A DNA stretch of 64,000 nucleotides. It comes from Haliclona indistincta (taxonomy: Eukaryota; Porifera; Demospongiae; Haplosclerida; Chalinidae). Below, in pieces: positions 1 through 13,021 of the stretch (position 1 is its first letter; the number at the start of each line of letters is the position of its first letter). Below the pieces are notes generated by a model. It searched no databases, was not told the origin of the DNA, and worked only from the letters and a program-made list of their open reading frames with translations. Position numbers and translations under genes: made by a program. The stretch lies in NCBI GenBank assembly GCA_964017065.1, contig OZ024792.1, forward strand, positions 64,501 to 128,500. The letters are read 5' to 3'.

Positions 1-67
1 CACAATATATTGTTTGACCTGTGAGTAGTCCTCACTGCCGGCCGTGCTAACTAATCTTGTTTTATAG

Positions 68-3000
68 ACTGACAGTATCAGAGCATCTCATGTTCTACTC
101 ACAGATGAAAGGACTGTCATACTCCCAAGCCAAGCAGCAAGCCCCTCAGTGAGTAGCTTTGCTATACCTATCTATTGATCTATGGTCATCCCTTCAGGTG
201 GCTAGACCAAGTTGGCATGTTACCTCATCGTCATAAGCTAGCTAAGCAACTGTCTGGTGGAATGAAGCGCAAGCTATCTATATTATTAGCATTTGTTGGC
301 AACTCTCGTACAGTGATATTGGATGAGCCAACATCTGGTGTAGACCCATATGCCCGCAAGCAGATCTGGGAGTTCCTGAGCAAGCAGCGATCTGACCGTA
401 CTATAATGCTATCCACACATCACATGGACGAAGCCGAGGCTCTGGGGGATCGTATTGCCATCATATCACAAGGATCACTGCTCTGTTATGGCTCGTTCGA
501 GTTCCTCAAGCACCAATATGGGCGTGGTCATCACCTTACCATAGTACTGTCTGAAGGAATGGGCCAACATAACTCACCAAGAATGAGCTTTATAAAGGTA
601 TAGCCAGTCACTGGTGTGGTCTCTGTGTCACTGTCGGCTTCTTGTAGCAAGTTGTTCCTGAAGTTACACTAGAGGAGGTGAGAGGGAAGGAGGAACATTA
701 TCTGCTGCCAATAGGTCAGTGTCGTCCATCAGTAATGGTAGAGCTGTTTGAGGGGCTGGATCACAATATGTCTGACCTCATGATACAATCATATGGACTG
801 TCAGCTTGTACAATGGAGGAGGTATGGCACCAACTGCAGTATACTATAATATAACATGTCTCTTACAGATCTTTGTCAGACTGACTGAACAAGAGCTGAC
901 ATCTGCTGCATCAACTGGTATGTCATGAGCTAGCTGGTATGCAGTGCCATGAAGCAGCAAGAGTGCATGGCATAGTGCTGAGTGTTACTATAAATAGAAT
1001 TTATAACTATTCCAGTTAGTCAGCTGAGACAGTACTGTTCTTTACTGCATTCTCTGTGAGAAGCTGAGAGTTGCTTTTGATCAAACAAATACATTATTTA
1101 GGCCCATGAGCAATCTAATATTCTAGTAGCATTCAGCACTGTGCACTATGGTAGCTGCATGCCCTCATGCTGCTAAAGATAATCCCTTGACATAAGCCAC
1201 TATATCGCCACATTATAAACTGTATTGTGCTCTTGTGCAGACAAAGACCATCCATCCAGTAACCATGACGATGAGTTGTCCAGCAACCATGATGACCATC
1301 AGGATATGTCTAATAACCATGACGACAACCAACTCTATAACGACCCATCTGGTAACCATGACGACGACCAACTCCATGATGACCCATCTGGTAACCATGA
1401 CAATGATCAACTACTACTGGATGCCGCTAGTGACCATGACCCTACTGCAGGTTAGTTATTATTGGTAGCCAAACCCACTGAGTTTATTTAATGTAGGTGT
1501 GGCTTTGAGGGCGGTGAGGCTAGCATACTACCAGTTCATGGCTCTGTTGGTGAAGAGGGTGCATTATTCTCGTCGCAAGCCAGCAGCCATACTAGTTCAG
1601 TTGCTGGCTCCACTGGTAGTGATACTGCTGTGTCTGTCCATCAGCCATTATAACCAATCAGCTCCTGACCCACCTAATCTAGTGATGCAGCCATCAATGT
1701 TCTTTGCCGTTAATCAATATAACTATATGTTCCTTGGTGGACTGAATGACAGCAAGAGTGCTGTTGCAGCTAGCTCTCTGCTCAGACCTTGTGGTCTGGG
1801 AGCCGAGATACTGGACAGCTCTACCGAATCTACTTCACAATGCTACTATCGTCGCCATAGCGATGCTTGTACTGGTTACCCTGACTACCATCGTCCTAGC
1901 AACTCGTGTTGGTGTGACTGTAACTGGTCACCTCCTATAGAACAACCAATATGCTACAATGGAACCGTGGTAAGCACACCATCACTACTATCACACCATC
2001 ACTACTATCACACTCTCACTATCACACCATCACTACTATCACACCATCACTACTATCACATTGTCACAGACTGGCAGCAGAGTCCAGGACCTCATGCTGC
2101 AAACATCTGATGCCACTCCTCAATCAGAACAAGCATTTCAGACATTAATGAGCTATCTACTGTCAACCAAGAGCTCATATTATGAAGTAAGGACTAGCAT
2201 GCATCTCTCTCACACTTCTCTTTCTCTCTAGTCAAGATATGGTGGGGTATCATTTGGTAGTTATAAAGCTGAAGTCAGTCCATCAGTGGATAGTGCCTAT
2301 GCTGCTGATATCAATCATTCTCTACCATTCCTTGCCATCAATGAAGCATCTAAAGTGTGGTATAGTTTCAAAGCATATCATGCTATGCCTGTCTATCTCA
2401 ATATAATGAATAATGCTATATTGCGAGCCCATCTACCATCAGGAGAGGACCCTAGTATGTACGGTAAGTCTCTCAGCAGCTCTACTGTATGATGACTACA
2501 GTGTGTGTGTGGTAGGTATTCAAACATCTAGTCATCCGTTCAGTACTACTACACTACAGAAACTCAAGGATTCTATGTAAGAAGATATTAATATTATCTC
2601 CATTATGATCCTAGTTGTTTTGTAGTGAAATAAACTTCATCACTGTACCATTGGGCGTTGTATTTGCTCTCGGCTTGTTAGCTGCTGGAGTCACACTATA
2701 TATCATAGAGGGTCGATCCACTGGCTTGCTTCATCTTCAGCTAATGGCCGGGCTCAATCGTGCAGTCTACTGGCTTGCACTATTCACGTGGGATCTAGTC
2801 GTCTTTTTATTGTTCACTAGTGTTGTGATGGCTCTATTCTGGGCATTCCAAGACCTCACCTTTACAACAGGTATATCGTAGCTTCATCAATGATCGTGAT
2901 CATGTTATCTTGCTACTGCAGATGTCCTTGGTCCTACAGCACTTCTGTTGCTATGCTATGGTATAGCTATTGTTCCATGGATGTATCTATTGTCTAAGCT

Positions 3001-5703
3001 GTTCCAGTCACCAAATGTTGCCTTCATAATGCTCTTTTGTCTCAATTTCTTTCTTGCTCTGACATTGTTCATTGTTGATGTGATACCAATAATGATAGCA
3101 GCACAAAGTGTAAGATCATCACACATCTAGTTATTAACTAATATAACTACTATAGGATGATGATAATACTGACCCTCAGCAGTTCAACATACCTCTCCTC
3201 TGCATTCCTGTACCAAGCTATCCATTGTTCCGAGGACTACTCTATTTTACTTTAGAACGACCACTTGAAAAGCTATTTACCTCAGAGACATTTCAGCCTC
3301 TACCAGACCCTTATGATAAGATCCATCAGTATCTGATCGCACTGGTGTGTCATGGAGCGGCTGCTCAGATCATGTTGATCCTCACTGAGCTGATCAAGGT
3401 GATATGGTGAGTATTATTATGCTGAGTTGATCAATACTTACTGTATCTCTCACTAGGTCACGCTGGAGAAGAAGTTATACCAGCACCGCCCACAATGTCC
3501 AGTCCGAAGATAGTGAGGTTAATGCTGAAATGACTCGTGTACTCGATGGTCCAGCAGTGGACTCCAATATCCCCGTGCTGATCAAGGGTCTTAGCAAGAA
3601 GTATCGTTCTATCAACACAAGACGCATCTGTGGCCAGGTAAGATCACATGATGTGTCACATGACATGATGTGTGCTGCAGTTGTGTTGTTATCCAGAGAT
3701 GAGAAGTCATAGAGCTGTTGATGGTCTGTATCTTGGTCTAACTAAAGGAGAGGTCAGTTATTATCAGTATGCTGGTCATGTGATGAGATGTACATGTGTA
3801 GTGCTTTGGTCTGCTGGGGCTCAATGGAGCTGGCAAGACCACCACATTTCGTATGCTAACAGGAGACACAGCTCCCTCGTCAGGAGAGGCACTAGTTGGT
3901 GGTCACAGTGTTAGCAATCTCTGCTCAGGTAGTGTTGGCTACTGCCCTCAAGTAGACGCTGTATGTGGAGCACTGACTGGTCGAGAGAACCTCGTGCTGT
4001 TCAGCCGACTACATGGAGTACCTCCTCATCTAATGAAGACCACAGTAGACCAGTCGCTACAGGCACTGGAGCTATCACAATATGCAGATAAACCAGTTCG
4101 AACATACTCGGGAGGGAACAGACGTAGGCTATCAGCTGCCATTGCAATGCTGACCTGTCCTCCAGTGGTACTACTGGTAAGCAGATGAACATGCAGTATC
4201 ACTAGCTAGTATAGAGTAGTGCAGTATCACTAGCTAGTATAGAGTAGTGCAGTATCACTGGCTAGTATAGAGTAGTGCAGTATATCACTGGCTAGTATAG
4301 AGTAGTGCAGTATCACTGGCTAGTATAGAGTAGTGCAGTATATCACTGGCTAGTATAGAGTAGTGCAGTATATCACTGGCTAGTATAGAGTAGTGCAGTA
4401 TCACTAGCTAGTATAGAGTAGTGCAGTATATCACTGGCTAGTATAGAGTAGTGCAGTATCACTGGCTAGTATAGAGTAGTGCAGTATATCACTGGCTAGT
4501 ATAGAGTAGTGCAGTATCACTGGCTAGTATAGAGTAGTGCAGTATATCACTGGCTAGTATAGAGTAGTGCAGTATATCACTAGCTAGTATAGAGTAGTGC
4601 AGTATATCACTGGCTAGTATAGAGTAGTGCAGTATCACTAGCTAGTATAGAGTAGTGCAGTATCACTAGCTAGTATAGAGTAGTGCAGTATATCACTGGC
4701 TAGTATAGAGTAGTGCAGTATCACTGGCTAGTATAGAGTAGTGCAGTATCACTGGCTAGTATAGAGTAGTGCAGTATATCACTGGCTTGCTGATGTTGAT
4801 ATTTACTCACAGGATGAGCCTACGTCAGGAGTTGATCCTCGTGCACGTCAGTTTCTCTGGCATATGGTTCAAGGAATGCAGTCGAGAGGAGAGACTGTCA
4901 TACTGACCACACACAGCATGGCAGAGTGTGAAGTGCTCTGTACTAGACTAGGCATAATGGTGAATGGTAGTCTGCAGTGCCTCGGCACTCCACAGCAACT
5001 CAAGAGTAGATATGGACAAGGATACTTGCTCAAGATAAGAGTTGGCTGTGCACTAGTAGAGCAAGTGGAGCAGTATGTGACCCAGTATTTCCCAGGAGCC
5101 AAGCTGAAGGAGAGCCAGTGCAACTATATTGTATACCAACTACCAGCTGGTTTGCCACTAACAAGAGCATTCTCTGTCATGGAAGATGGAAGGAGAGAGC
5201 TGGATATAGAAGATTACTCATTGAGCCAGACAACCCTTGATGATGTAAGCCATCCAACTAGTGTTACTATTATCAATGTTAGCATCCAACTAGTGTTACT
5301 ATTATCAATGTTAGCATCCAACTAGTGTTACTATTATCAATGTTAGCATCCAACTAGTGTTACTATTATCAATGTTAGCATCCAACTAGTGTTACTATTA
5401 TCAATGTTAGCATCCAACTAGTGTTACTATTATCAATGTTAGCATCCAACTAGTGTTACTATTATCAATGTTAGCATCCAACTAGTGTTACTATTATCAA
5501 TGTTAGCATCCAACTAGTGTTACTATTATCAATGTTAGCCATCCTTATTTTATCAGGTATTTGTACACTTTGCTAAAGAACAAGGTGAGAAAGATGATGA
5601 ACCAGTTACTGATGATCAAATACTAATGGCAAGTGCCACTCAGCTGCCAGACATTGTCCTTCATTCTACAGTAGAGCTTAGTACAGTAGTCACTAATCTA
5701 TAG
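68..5703 (+). CDS. ABC transporter subfamily A (ABCA1/ABCA3-like), 5' end outside window
   Basis: ABCA proteins are full-length ABC transporters that usually move lipids across membranes. Exons: 68-148, 198-597, 648-821, 869-917, 1241-1450, 1497-1969, 2070-2186, 2232-2463, 2516-2576, 2626-2870, 2922-3109, 3156-3406, 3457-3637, 3699-3752, 3802-4176, 4813-5244, 5557-5703 (about 1,223 residues). The window begins inside NBD1, after its Walker A. The NBD1 signature [10 protein letters not shown] (near 248) and Walker [11 protein letters not shown] follow. The second transmembrane domain runs from about 1497 to 3406, with a large extracellular loop and a cluster of hydrophobic helices. NBD2 has Walker [12 protein letters not shown] (near 3815-3850), signature [10 protein letters not shown] (near 4110), and a Walker B split by the minisatellite intron 4177-4812. 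The NBD1-TMD2 linker (exon 1241-1450) is a low-complexity Ser/Asn/His/Asp repeat. Family assignment is secure; orthology within ABCA is not. The start of the 3699 exon was chosen to keep frame and is the least certain junction. Confidence 0.9.
918..1240 (+). other. ABCA intron without repeats (323 bp)
   Basis: Unique AT-rich sequence between donor 918 and acceptor 1240. I see nothing recognisable in it. Confidence 0.6.
4192..4788 (+). repeat. Minisatellite in ABCA intron, 28-30 bp unit
   Basis: About 21 near-identical units containing the core TAGTATAGAGTAGTGCAG fill the intron that interrupts the NBD2 Walker B motif. Units differ mainly by TATC/TATATC and CTAGC/CTGGC. Each unit ends in GCAG, a potential decoy acceptor. 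No coding potential was seen. Confidence 0.95.
5250..5540 (+). repeat. Minisatellite in last ABCA intron, 32 bp unit
   Basis: About nine copies of a 32-bp unit with core ACTAGTGTTACTATTATC lie between donor 5245 and acceptor 5556. The first copy begins just after the donor, and repeats look like GTTAGC versions of the GTAAGC donor context. Confidence 0.95.
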
Positions 5704-5805
5704 TCTCAGTACTATCAGTCATTATCATAAAACTGTGTTATATAGCTTGTCTTTTTATCACTCCGCAATAATATTGTTATTGAAACACACATGAACAGCA
5801 CATGA

Positions 5806-8800
5806 TTAATTTTGCTGTTGTTGCTGTCGTTCTGCTGCCTCTTCTGCGAGCACTTGTTGCCAAAAGTCTCTAAACTGTGGATCATTGCGAGCAGCAAGAT
5901 GCAGAAACAACACAAGGGGGTCTAGCTCTACAAACTCTTCTCTCGGAGGCAGTTGTTGAGTAGGGGGTGGGTCCTCTCTTAGTCCAGCTAACACGACTTC
6001 TCTCATTACCTGTAGGAACTCCTCGCACACATGAGCTACAGTTTGTGAAGTATCAAGGAGCTCGGAGCGAGGTGTGTTAAGGTGTGGTCTACTGACCATC
6101 TGTGCCAGTATTTCCACCACTTCCTCTAGCTTACCCTGTACATACACTAAACACAATGGTTACAGCAGCTTGACTCACTAACCTGCAGTGTCTCATGTGC
6201 CTCACGTTCAGCCTTCCTGTCGTCAGGTATAAGATATCCAATAGCATACGAGGTAACTAATATTCTACGAGCTCGCAATAATCCACGTGTGATGGTCTCT
6301 AGGAAGTTAGTGAGTCCAATGCTCTTAGCAACAGATCCGTCTTCCAACACGACCTGCTCACCTCCAGCTTTAGCCACTACAGAAAAGGTGTTACTATGGT
6401 TACGGTGAAGCAACATACCTTTCTTATTGAGGGTGTGTCCCATTCTGAGCAGTGATGATGCCCTGGCTCTGCTCTCGACTAGCAGCTGGCACTCTAACCG
6501 TATGCTCAATAGATGGTTGTCATAGCGAGTATAATAAAACTTGAATTTATCAATTTGTCTCTTTTGTGTCTCGGTAGCTGATCGACGATATTCCTGGGTC
6601 TATTGACCAGATGACAACACATACGCACATGTACTGCCATCCCTTACCATGTTCCTCCTTGCCTCTTCAACTTGCCTGTTGGCTTTGCGTTGAGCAGAGT
6701 AACGATTACATGTGAAATATCCTCCAGTTCTATAGCCATGTTCTCTCCATGGACCAAGACACACCCAGCAGTAGTTATGGCGACACTATAAGCAGCCAAC
6801 TAGTGGTAGCACATGTTGTGTATACTTCTCACCTTACGACAGTTCATCTCATTACAACCCTCATTCTTCTGTATTGGTGACTTGCAGTTAGGGCATGGCT
6901 TAGTGTTCTGTACGATCCATTCTGCATCAGCTTCTGCTTGCATTGCCACAGCTCCAAGGTCCACATTAGCAGCTAAAGAGGAATGAAGGAGTGGACATGG
7001 CTACAGCTACTAACATACCTTCAGCCATGCGTGGTATCTCCTTCAACCACTTGTCCCATACTTCACACTCACACGGCTCATGTGCATGTTGCATACAGTT
7101 CCTAATGAACACACTAATAATTATTATAAGGACGGACCATGCATACCAGCAAAATCCATGACCATTGCCACACTCTGTATTAATGCCAAGCTGTGAGCCC
7201 AGCACAGCAGTATATTGATGCTGTGGCTTTAGTAGCACTGCCTGGCCACAGTCTGGATATGGACACCACTTGATATCCAGCTTACTGTCCACAAACTGAT
7301 GGAGAGCTAGGTCTGAATATTTGCTATATAGCTCCTTAGAGAGCAGTCGAGCAGTAACCTCCTGCAGTACAACATGTTGCTAGCTAACTAGCTATAGTGG
7401 CATCCTACCATAGGTACAGGCACACTGCAACCAGGACACCTGATGTCTTTACCAGCTCCCTCCTTCACCTGACCCTCGAGATATTGAGCCCAGCACTCAG
7501 GACAGTAGTGATGGCCACACGGCACTTCAACAGGTTCAATGATGTCATCATAACATATACCACACTACAGAAACTAATGACCACACCCAAAATGCATGAC
7601 CACACCCACCTGGTTATCAGTTGATTTCTGCTCCTTCAGCTCAACTGTGGGAGTGGTCAAGAGTCACATGTACGTGTAGGTATAGTCGAGTTACCTTGTA
7701 GCCGCTGTAGATCAATACCTGCCTTCTGACAAGCAGTAGCAGAATCCTTGTTAAAGGCATCAATCACCAGCTCAGCGGACCAACCTAATATTATTGATAG
7801 CAGCTACTAACAGGTACTAGTTCACTATAGTACCATAGCTACTGAGCAGTGTCCTAGCTGCATACTCTGGTAAACCAAGATGAGAACACACTGAATGTAC
7901 AACATCACTCTGCATCTCCTTCAACTGCTCTGATGTATAAAATGACTGTAGAGAAGCAATATAGTCCGACACCATGTTGAGATAGAGTGGTGTTACCTTG
8001 TCTACATCATCCGATGGTGTGGCAGCAGTATTGTCACTGTCCTACAGCACAATATGATAATATCATGTGACCTAGTACTAACATGCTATCATATGATCAT
8101 GTGACCTAGTACTAACATGCTATCACACAAATTAACTTGACACAACTCACTGAAAAGACCATTTTTGACTCAAGAAAGTTAGCAATAATAGATTGCCTGG
8201 CCTCCACAGCAGCATCTAGTGGTGTCTGCTTGGCAATGTTCTTGGCAAATAATGGAGCACCTCTTGCCAACAACAACTATGGTCAGAACATTATGGCAAC
8301 AATCGATCACACTACTCCAGCCCACCTCCACACACTCAAGGAGACCAGAGGCCGCTGCTAGATGTAGTGGTGTGTTCTGTGACTAAAGGTGGTATTATTA
8401 TAGGTAGATGTGTGTGTGTGATCACTAACAGCATCAGCTAATTCCAGCCATGAGGGGTAACCATCACCTACTCCATCAGGCAGATCCTCCATCAATACCT
8501 TCAACATTTCCTTGCGAGCCTGAGACACTCTCTTGCTGTGTCGTTCTGAGGTACACACTATATGAAGCGCTGTCTCCTTGTTGCCGTTCGGCATCAATGG
8601 GTCGGCTTTCTTCTCCAGGAACTCAGCAGCAAGAACCTTCAGCTGGGTATGTTTATAGTCTCCGTGACGAAGAAGACAGTGTAATGGTGGATCACGCCAG
8701 CGACCACGGACTATAGCTTTGGGATCAAAACGAGCCTGCAGTTGTTCTGTCTCTACCCACATGAGGAGAGACTCTTCGACTCTGCCCTCCAGCAAAAGCT

Positions 8801-8828
8801 CGTGAAACTTGCTCTGTACCGTACCCAT
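5806..8828 (-). CDS. ANKIB1-like RBR E3 ubiquitin ligase, copy A (altered catalytic centre)
   Basis: Predicted 781-residue ankyrin plus RING-IBR-RING (Ariadne class) ligase. Exons, 5' to 3': 8430-8828, 8326-8376, 8151-8276, 7834-8041, 7695-7784, 7610-7644, 7409-7564, 7147-7361, 7019-7101, 6833-6972, 6648-6785, 6419-6599, 6183-6376, 5806-6135. The N-terminus MGTVQSKF fits an N-myristoylation signal, as in ANKIB1. Ankyrin repeats include NTPLHLAAASG. RING1 is CGICYDDIIEPVEVPCGHHYC, IBR includes CGNGHGFCW, and the Rcat has CPNCKSPIQKNEGCNEMNC. The presumed active-site Cys (codon 6854-6856) is kept, but the usual CNHM histidine is Glu (6848-6850). There is no UIM in the C-terminus, which ends in poly-Gln. 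Within exon 7834-8041, bases 7946-7996 could be a 51-nt intron or in-frame coding; both keep frame. Confidence 0.9.
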
Positions 8829-9480
8829 CACGACCCATTAGTGGCTTCCAGGGACGGGGATCTCCCGCACGAGAGTCACTAGCACTAACGGGTTAAAAAA
8901 CACCACATAAATTGCGCGCTAAATTCAAAATCTTATTAACACTCGGCGCATGCACAAGGGTAATACTAGTTACTGGTATCACACATTTCGCGTTTGCATT
9001 CGGCTCACCTTGACTCACCTCACCTGAGTACTTTGACGCACCTCACCTCGCCTCATTCGGCTCACCTCAGTATCTTTGATCTCTCTGACAACAAAAGCGC
9101 CCACCTTGTAGATTCCATCCAAGAAGCAGGAAAGCTCTGAAGACATCTCAAAAAAAGCCATGCTACAGCAAATGGCTACCTACTCACGTGTTGACCGTCA
9201 TACCCACGTGACACACCTTTGCTGTCTTCTGGTTATCGGTACTGTACAGTTGCAATAGCTAACAGGTCAACCATAGACACTAGCTGCTAACAGGCCAACC
9301 ATAGACACTAGCTGCTAACAGGTCAACCATAGACACTAGCTGCTAACAGGTCAACCATAGACACTAGCTGCTAAAAGGCTCATGTTGGCCTCCTCAGTGC
9401 TGTAAACCAAGTGGCTAACTCTACAATGTTGCATGACATTATTATGCCGATTGGTTTTGTGATATTCGTCCAATTTAAAA
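8829..9480. other. Intergenic region between ANKIB1-like A start and DRC5 end
   Basis: No gene was found. It serves as the 5' side of ANKIB1-like A and the 3' side of DRC5 (both minus strand). It holds a GCGCGC-containing E2F-like string (TTTAGCGCGCAATTT on the minus strand near 8915-8930), a stretch of CTCACC/CTCACCT direct repeats near 9005-9070, and a short 28-bp minisatellite at 9254-9376. Confidence 0.6.
9254..9376. repeat. Short intergenic minisatellite, 28 bp unit
   Basis: Four to five copies containing CAACCATAGACACTAGCTGC, with a few substitutions (GGTCAACC/GGCCAACC). Confidence 0.9.
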
Positions 9481-11578
9481 TTATGATTCAGCTACAACTG
9501 CCACATCGCTGTTGTTCTTAATGATCTGATTGATGCAGTAGTCACTCTCTGCACTGATCTCTGTCAACCTAAGATCAACATGAGCTAGTGTAGCATTCTC
9601 TTCAATTCCCTCTTGTAGCAGTCTACCTCCAGCCTGCAGCGACGATCAACTTCCACTCAATATCACTCATTCACTCACCTCTCCTAGTTTGTTGCATGTC
9701 AGATATAGTTTAGTGATGGTCTTGTTAGCAACACACAGCTGTATTACAATGAGACTGCTGCTGGTGCATGTACTATTCTAGGTTACCTCAGATATTGCAG
9801 CACATGATGGTTGTCCAATATCATTGCTACCAATATTGAGCTCTTGCAGTGTAGTGTTCTTCATTAGAGCCTTTATAATAGATTGAGCACCTTCATCACC
9901 TAGTCTATGAAACAAAAAATAGCTACATCACAGCAGCAGCAGTGTGTTACTGACATCACAGCAGCAGTGTGTTACTAACATCACAGCAGCAGTGTGTTAC
10001 TAACATCACAGCAGCAGTGTGCTACTAACATCACAGCAGCAGTGTGCTACTAACATCACAGCAGCAGTGTGCTACTAACATCACAGCAGCAGTGTGCTAC
10101 TAACATCACAGCAGCAGTGTGCTACTAACATCACAGCAGCAGTGTGCTACTAACATCACAGCAGCAGTGTGCTACTAACATCACAGCAGCAGTGTGCTAC
10201 TAACATCACAGCAGCAGTGTGCTAGTTACCTGTTCAATCGCATGTTTAGATTGATAAGAGTAGTGTTGGACTGTAATGCATGACCGATAGAGGCTGCTCC
10301 AACTGGTCCAATAGTGTTGTTACTGACATCAAGAGTGTGTAGGGAGCATCGGCCATTGAGTAACTTACCCAGAGCTCTTCCAGCTCTGTCTCCCAGTTGG
10401 TTGTGTGACAGGTCTGTAGCAGAGAGAATAAGTGAGTGAGTGAGTGAGTTAGTGAGTGGCTCACCAAGCACACATAGACTAGGATGATCTAATAAATGAG
10501 ATATTAATACTCTAGCGCTATCATCGCTTATTTTACTGCGATGAAAATGAAGATGATTGAGATTAGTGGCTGCTTTGATAGCTTGAGAGAGTGACAGGCA
10601 GTCAGCTCGTGTGAAGTGGAAGAGATCCCATTCAAAGTTCATACCACAGCTTCTGATACTAAAGACCATTCATTCATTGGTAACACACACACACACACAT
10701 TAGTACGTACCCATAACAGATGTGTAGCTCTGTTAGTTTAGTAAGATGCTGCAACAATAGAGTGACACTAACATGATCTTGCTGTGGCTTCAGAGCTTCT
10801 ATATCACTAAATCTACAGCAGTGCATGATCTGATATAGAGCTATAGCTAGATAGCTACCTACCCTTCTTCCTCAGCATTGTCCTGCACTACAGCAGTGCC
10901 TCGAGGCGGAGGTAGTAGCTGGGTCACTTCAAGCCTCTCAACAAATGGACTGCATAGCTGCAGCATCTTAACTAGCTACAGTAGTAGTGTGGGGTAGCTA
11001 TGAGCTAAGCCAGCATGTGAGCTAACCTGTTGCTCATCTGATTGCTGCGGTACAAAGGTCTCTATCACATGTTGTATGTGACGCTCAAAATACATTCTCT
11101 TCCAGGAGCCTCCATAATCCGCTACTACACACAGTGGCCATCTATGCTGACAGCATTTCTGCCAATATTGTTCATCATCTACTATTGGAGCTGTAATACT
11201 ACATGGACGAGTGAAGCAGCTGCATCAACTATTCTATATACACCTCTACTTACTGTAGTGGGACAGTTGTAGGCAGATTGTTTAGCACTTTTTGTCGATG
11301 AACTGGCAGTAGCTCCTCTAGCAGTGGCCGTTCTATAGAATGGAGTTCATGTACATGTGTATCTAATAACACTGCACTGGCGCGCGTCAAGCATTACCGT
11401 GAAACCCGTTCACAATGGTAGACACACACAGTTCAGTGAGTGGCGGTATTGTCTCCAGGTTCCTGTGCAGCAGACATTAGTGCGGCTGCATTGCGTGTGA
11501 CCATTTTCCTCACCATTCTGGATCCTCTGCTATGAGTCGCCTCATCTTACGCGGGTCAGCTACTGGGTTTGCCGCCAT
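9481..11578 (-). CDS. TCTE1: Dynein regulatory complex subunit 5 (TCTE1/DRC5), leucine-rich repeat protein
   Basis: Component of the nexin-dynein regulatory complex of motile cilia. Exons: 11514-11578, 11398-11462, 11254-11362, 11027-11198, 10863-10975, 10711-10812, 10465-10658, 10230-10413, 9787-9904, 9679-9738, 9481-9633, giving 444 residues. The start was chosen because MRRLIAEDPEW and LTELC follow in frame, as near the N-terminus of vertebrate TCTE1. The conserved GGSWKRMYFERH and CGMNFEWDLF blocks come next, then ribonuclease-inhibitor-type LRRs (LDLSHNQLGDRAG, LDVSNNTIGPVGAASIG, LNMRLNRLGDEGA). The acceptor at 11199 (not the nearer AG) is required by frame and by similarity (TAPIVDDEQYW). 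The first ATG lies only 91 bp from the DNAJC13 ATG on the other strand, and an X-box-like motif sits between them. Confidence 0.93.
9930..10222 (-). repeat. Minisatellite in DRC5 intron, 25 bp unit
   Basis: About 11-12 copies with core CACAGCAGCAGTGTG. Read on the minus strand the first unit starts at the true donor GTAACTAGCAC, and later units carry GTTAGTAGCAC, a donor-like variant. Confidence 0.93.
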
Positions 11579-11669
11579 TACTATGTTGTTATTAGTGTTT
11601 CTAATAGCAACGGGTCAGCTGATGATCACAAGACCCCACCCAGCTAACGACACGCCCAGTGTAGTGATC
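11579..11669. promoter_or_regulatory. Bidirectional promoter DRC5 / DNAJC13 (91 bp between ATGs)
   Basis: The whole start-to-start interval is 91 bp, so the 5' UTRs and any core promoter of both genes must fit here or overlap the opposite first exon. It holds an RFX X-box-like element at 11597-11611. Confidence 0.7.
11597..11611. promoter_or_regulatory. RFX X-box-like motif upstream of DRC5
   Basis: GTTTCTAATAGCAAC: two half sites (GTTTCT and AGCAAC) around a 3-nt spacer. RFX factors drive ciliary genes through X-boxes. It sits 18 bp upstream of the DRC5 ATG. The right half is a perfect RGYAAC; the left half is imperfect. Confidence 0.5.
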
Positions 11670-12735
11670 ATGGAGGACACTGCACGGTTCTACACGACCA
11701 AGCACTCCTGGAGGGGCAAGTGAGTGGCAGCAGCTGGCTCTATTCTGCTGTGATTACTCTTCCTATTTTCAGATACAAGCGCGTGTTCTGTGTTGGCAAG
11801 CAAGGTATAGCCACACTCAACCCAGGGAGTGGCGAGGTCACTAACCAGGTGAGCTACAGGCTTTGAGCCCTGCCTGCTATTGCTGTATTGGTGTATATAT
11901 AGTGGCCATATGGAGAGTTTATAGACATTGGTCCCAGCACAAAGACAAGCAATGAATTCATCATCACTACCAGGAAAGGTGAGGCATGTATGACTAGCTA
12001 TAGCTGATTAGACACATCTTCTCCTAGGCCGCACTAAGAGCCAGACAATGACATTCTCATGTGAGCACAGAGCAGAGTTACTAACAGAGTCACTGGTAAG
12101 AACACCTAACCATCACTCACTCACTAATCCACCTAACCCTCACTCACTCGCTCACTCACTCACTAATCCACCTAACCTTCACTCACTCGCTCACTCACTC
12201 ACTAATCCACCTAACCTTCACTCACTCGCTCACTCACTCACTAATCCACCTAACCCTCGCTCACTAATCCACCTAACCCTCGCTCACTAATCCACCTAAC
12301 CCTCACTCTCTCACTCGCTCACTCACTAATCCACCTAACCTTCACTCACTCACTAATCCACCTAACCCTCACTCACTCACTAATCCACCTAACCCTCACT
12401 CACTCGCTCACTCACTCACTCACTAATCCACCTAACCTTCACTCACTAATCCACCTAACCCTCACTCACTCACTAATCCACCTAACCCTCACTCACTCAC
12501 TAATCCACCTAACCCTCACTCTCTCACTCACTCACTGTTGTCTTACAGAAATTCTGTCCACTATATGCTGATGCTAGCAGAAATAAACAAGAGAAGGTGG
12601 GTGATAGGGAGAGAGAGAGGAAGAAAGGGTGTGCAGTGAGAGAGAGGGTGGGTGTGAGATGATAGAGAGAGAGAGGGTGGGTGTGAGATGATAGGGAGAG
12701 AGAGAGAGAGAGAGAAAGGGTGGGTGTGAGATGAT

Positions 12736-12776
<41 letters not shown>

Positions 12777-12987
12777 GGGTGTGAGATGATAGGGAGAGAG
12801 AGAGAGAGAGAGGGAGAGAGAGAGAGAGAGGGTGGGTGTGAGATGATAGGGAGAGAGAGAGAGAGAGAGAGGGTGGGTGTGAGATGATAGGGAGAGAGAG
12901 AGAGAGGGAGAGAGAGAGAGAGAGGGTGGGTGTGAGATGATAGGGAGAGAGAGAGAGAGAGAGAGAGGGTGGGTGTGAGATGATAGG

Positions 12988-13021
<34 letters not shown>

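Noticed and set aside
7397..7624. 75-codon plus ORF in the ANKIB1-like A region
   Set aside because: Antisense shadow of the RING1 exons.
11532..11723. ORF that would give DNAJC13 a hydrophobic N-terminal extension starting MSRLILRG
   Set aside because: It is antisense to DRC5 exon 1 (11514-11578), and the family-typical start [14 protein letters not shown] is at 11670. The hydrophobic stretch is the reverse of the shared promoter.
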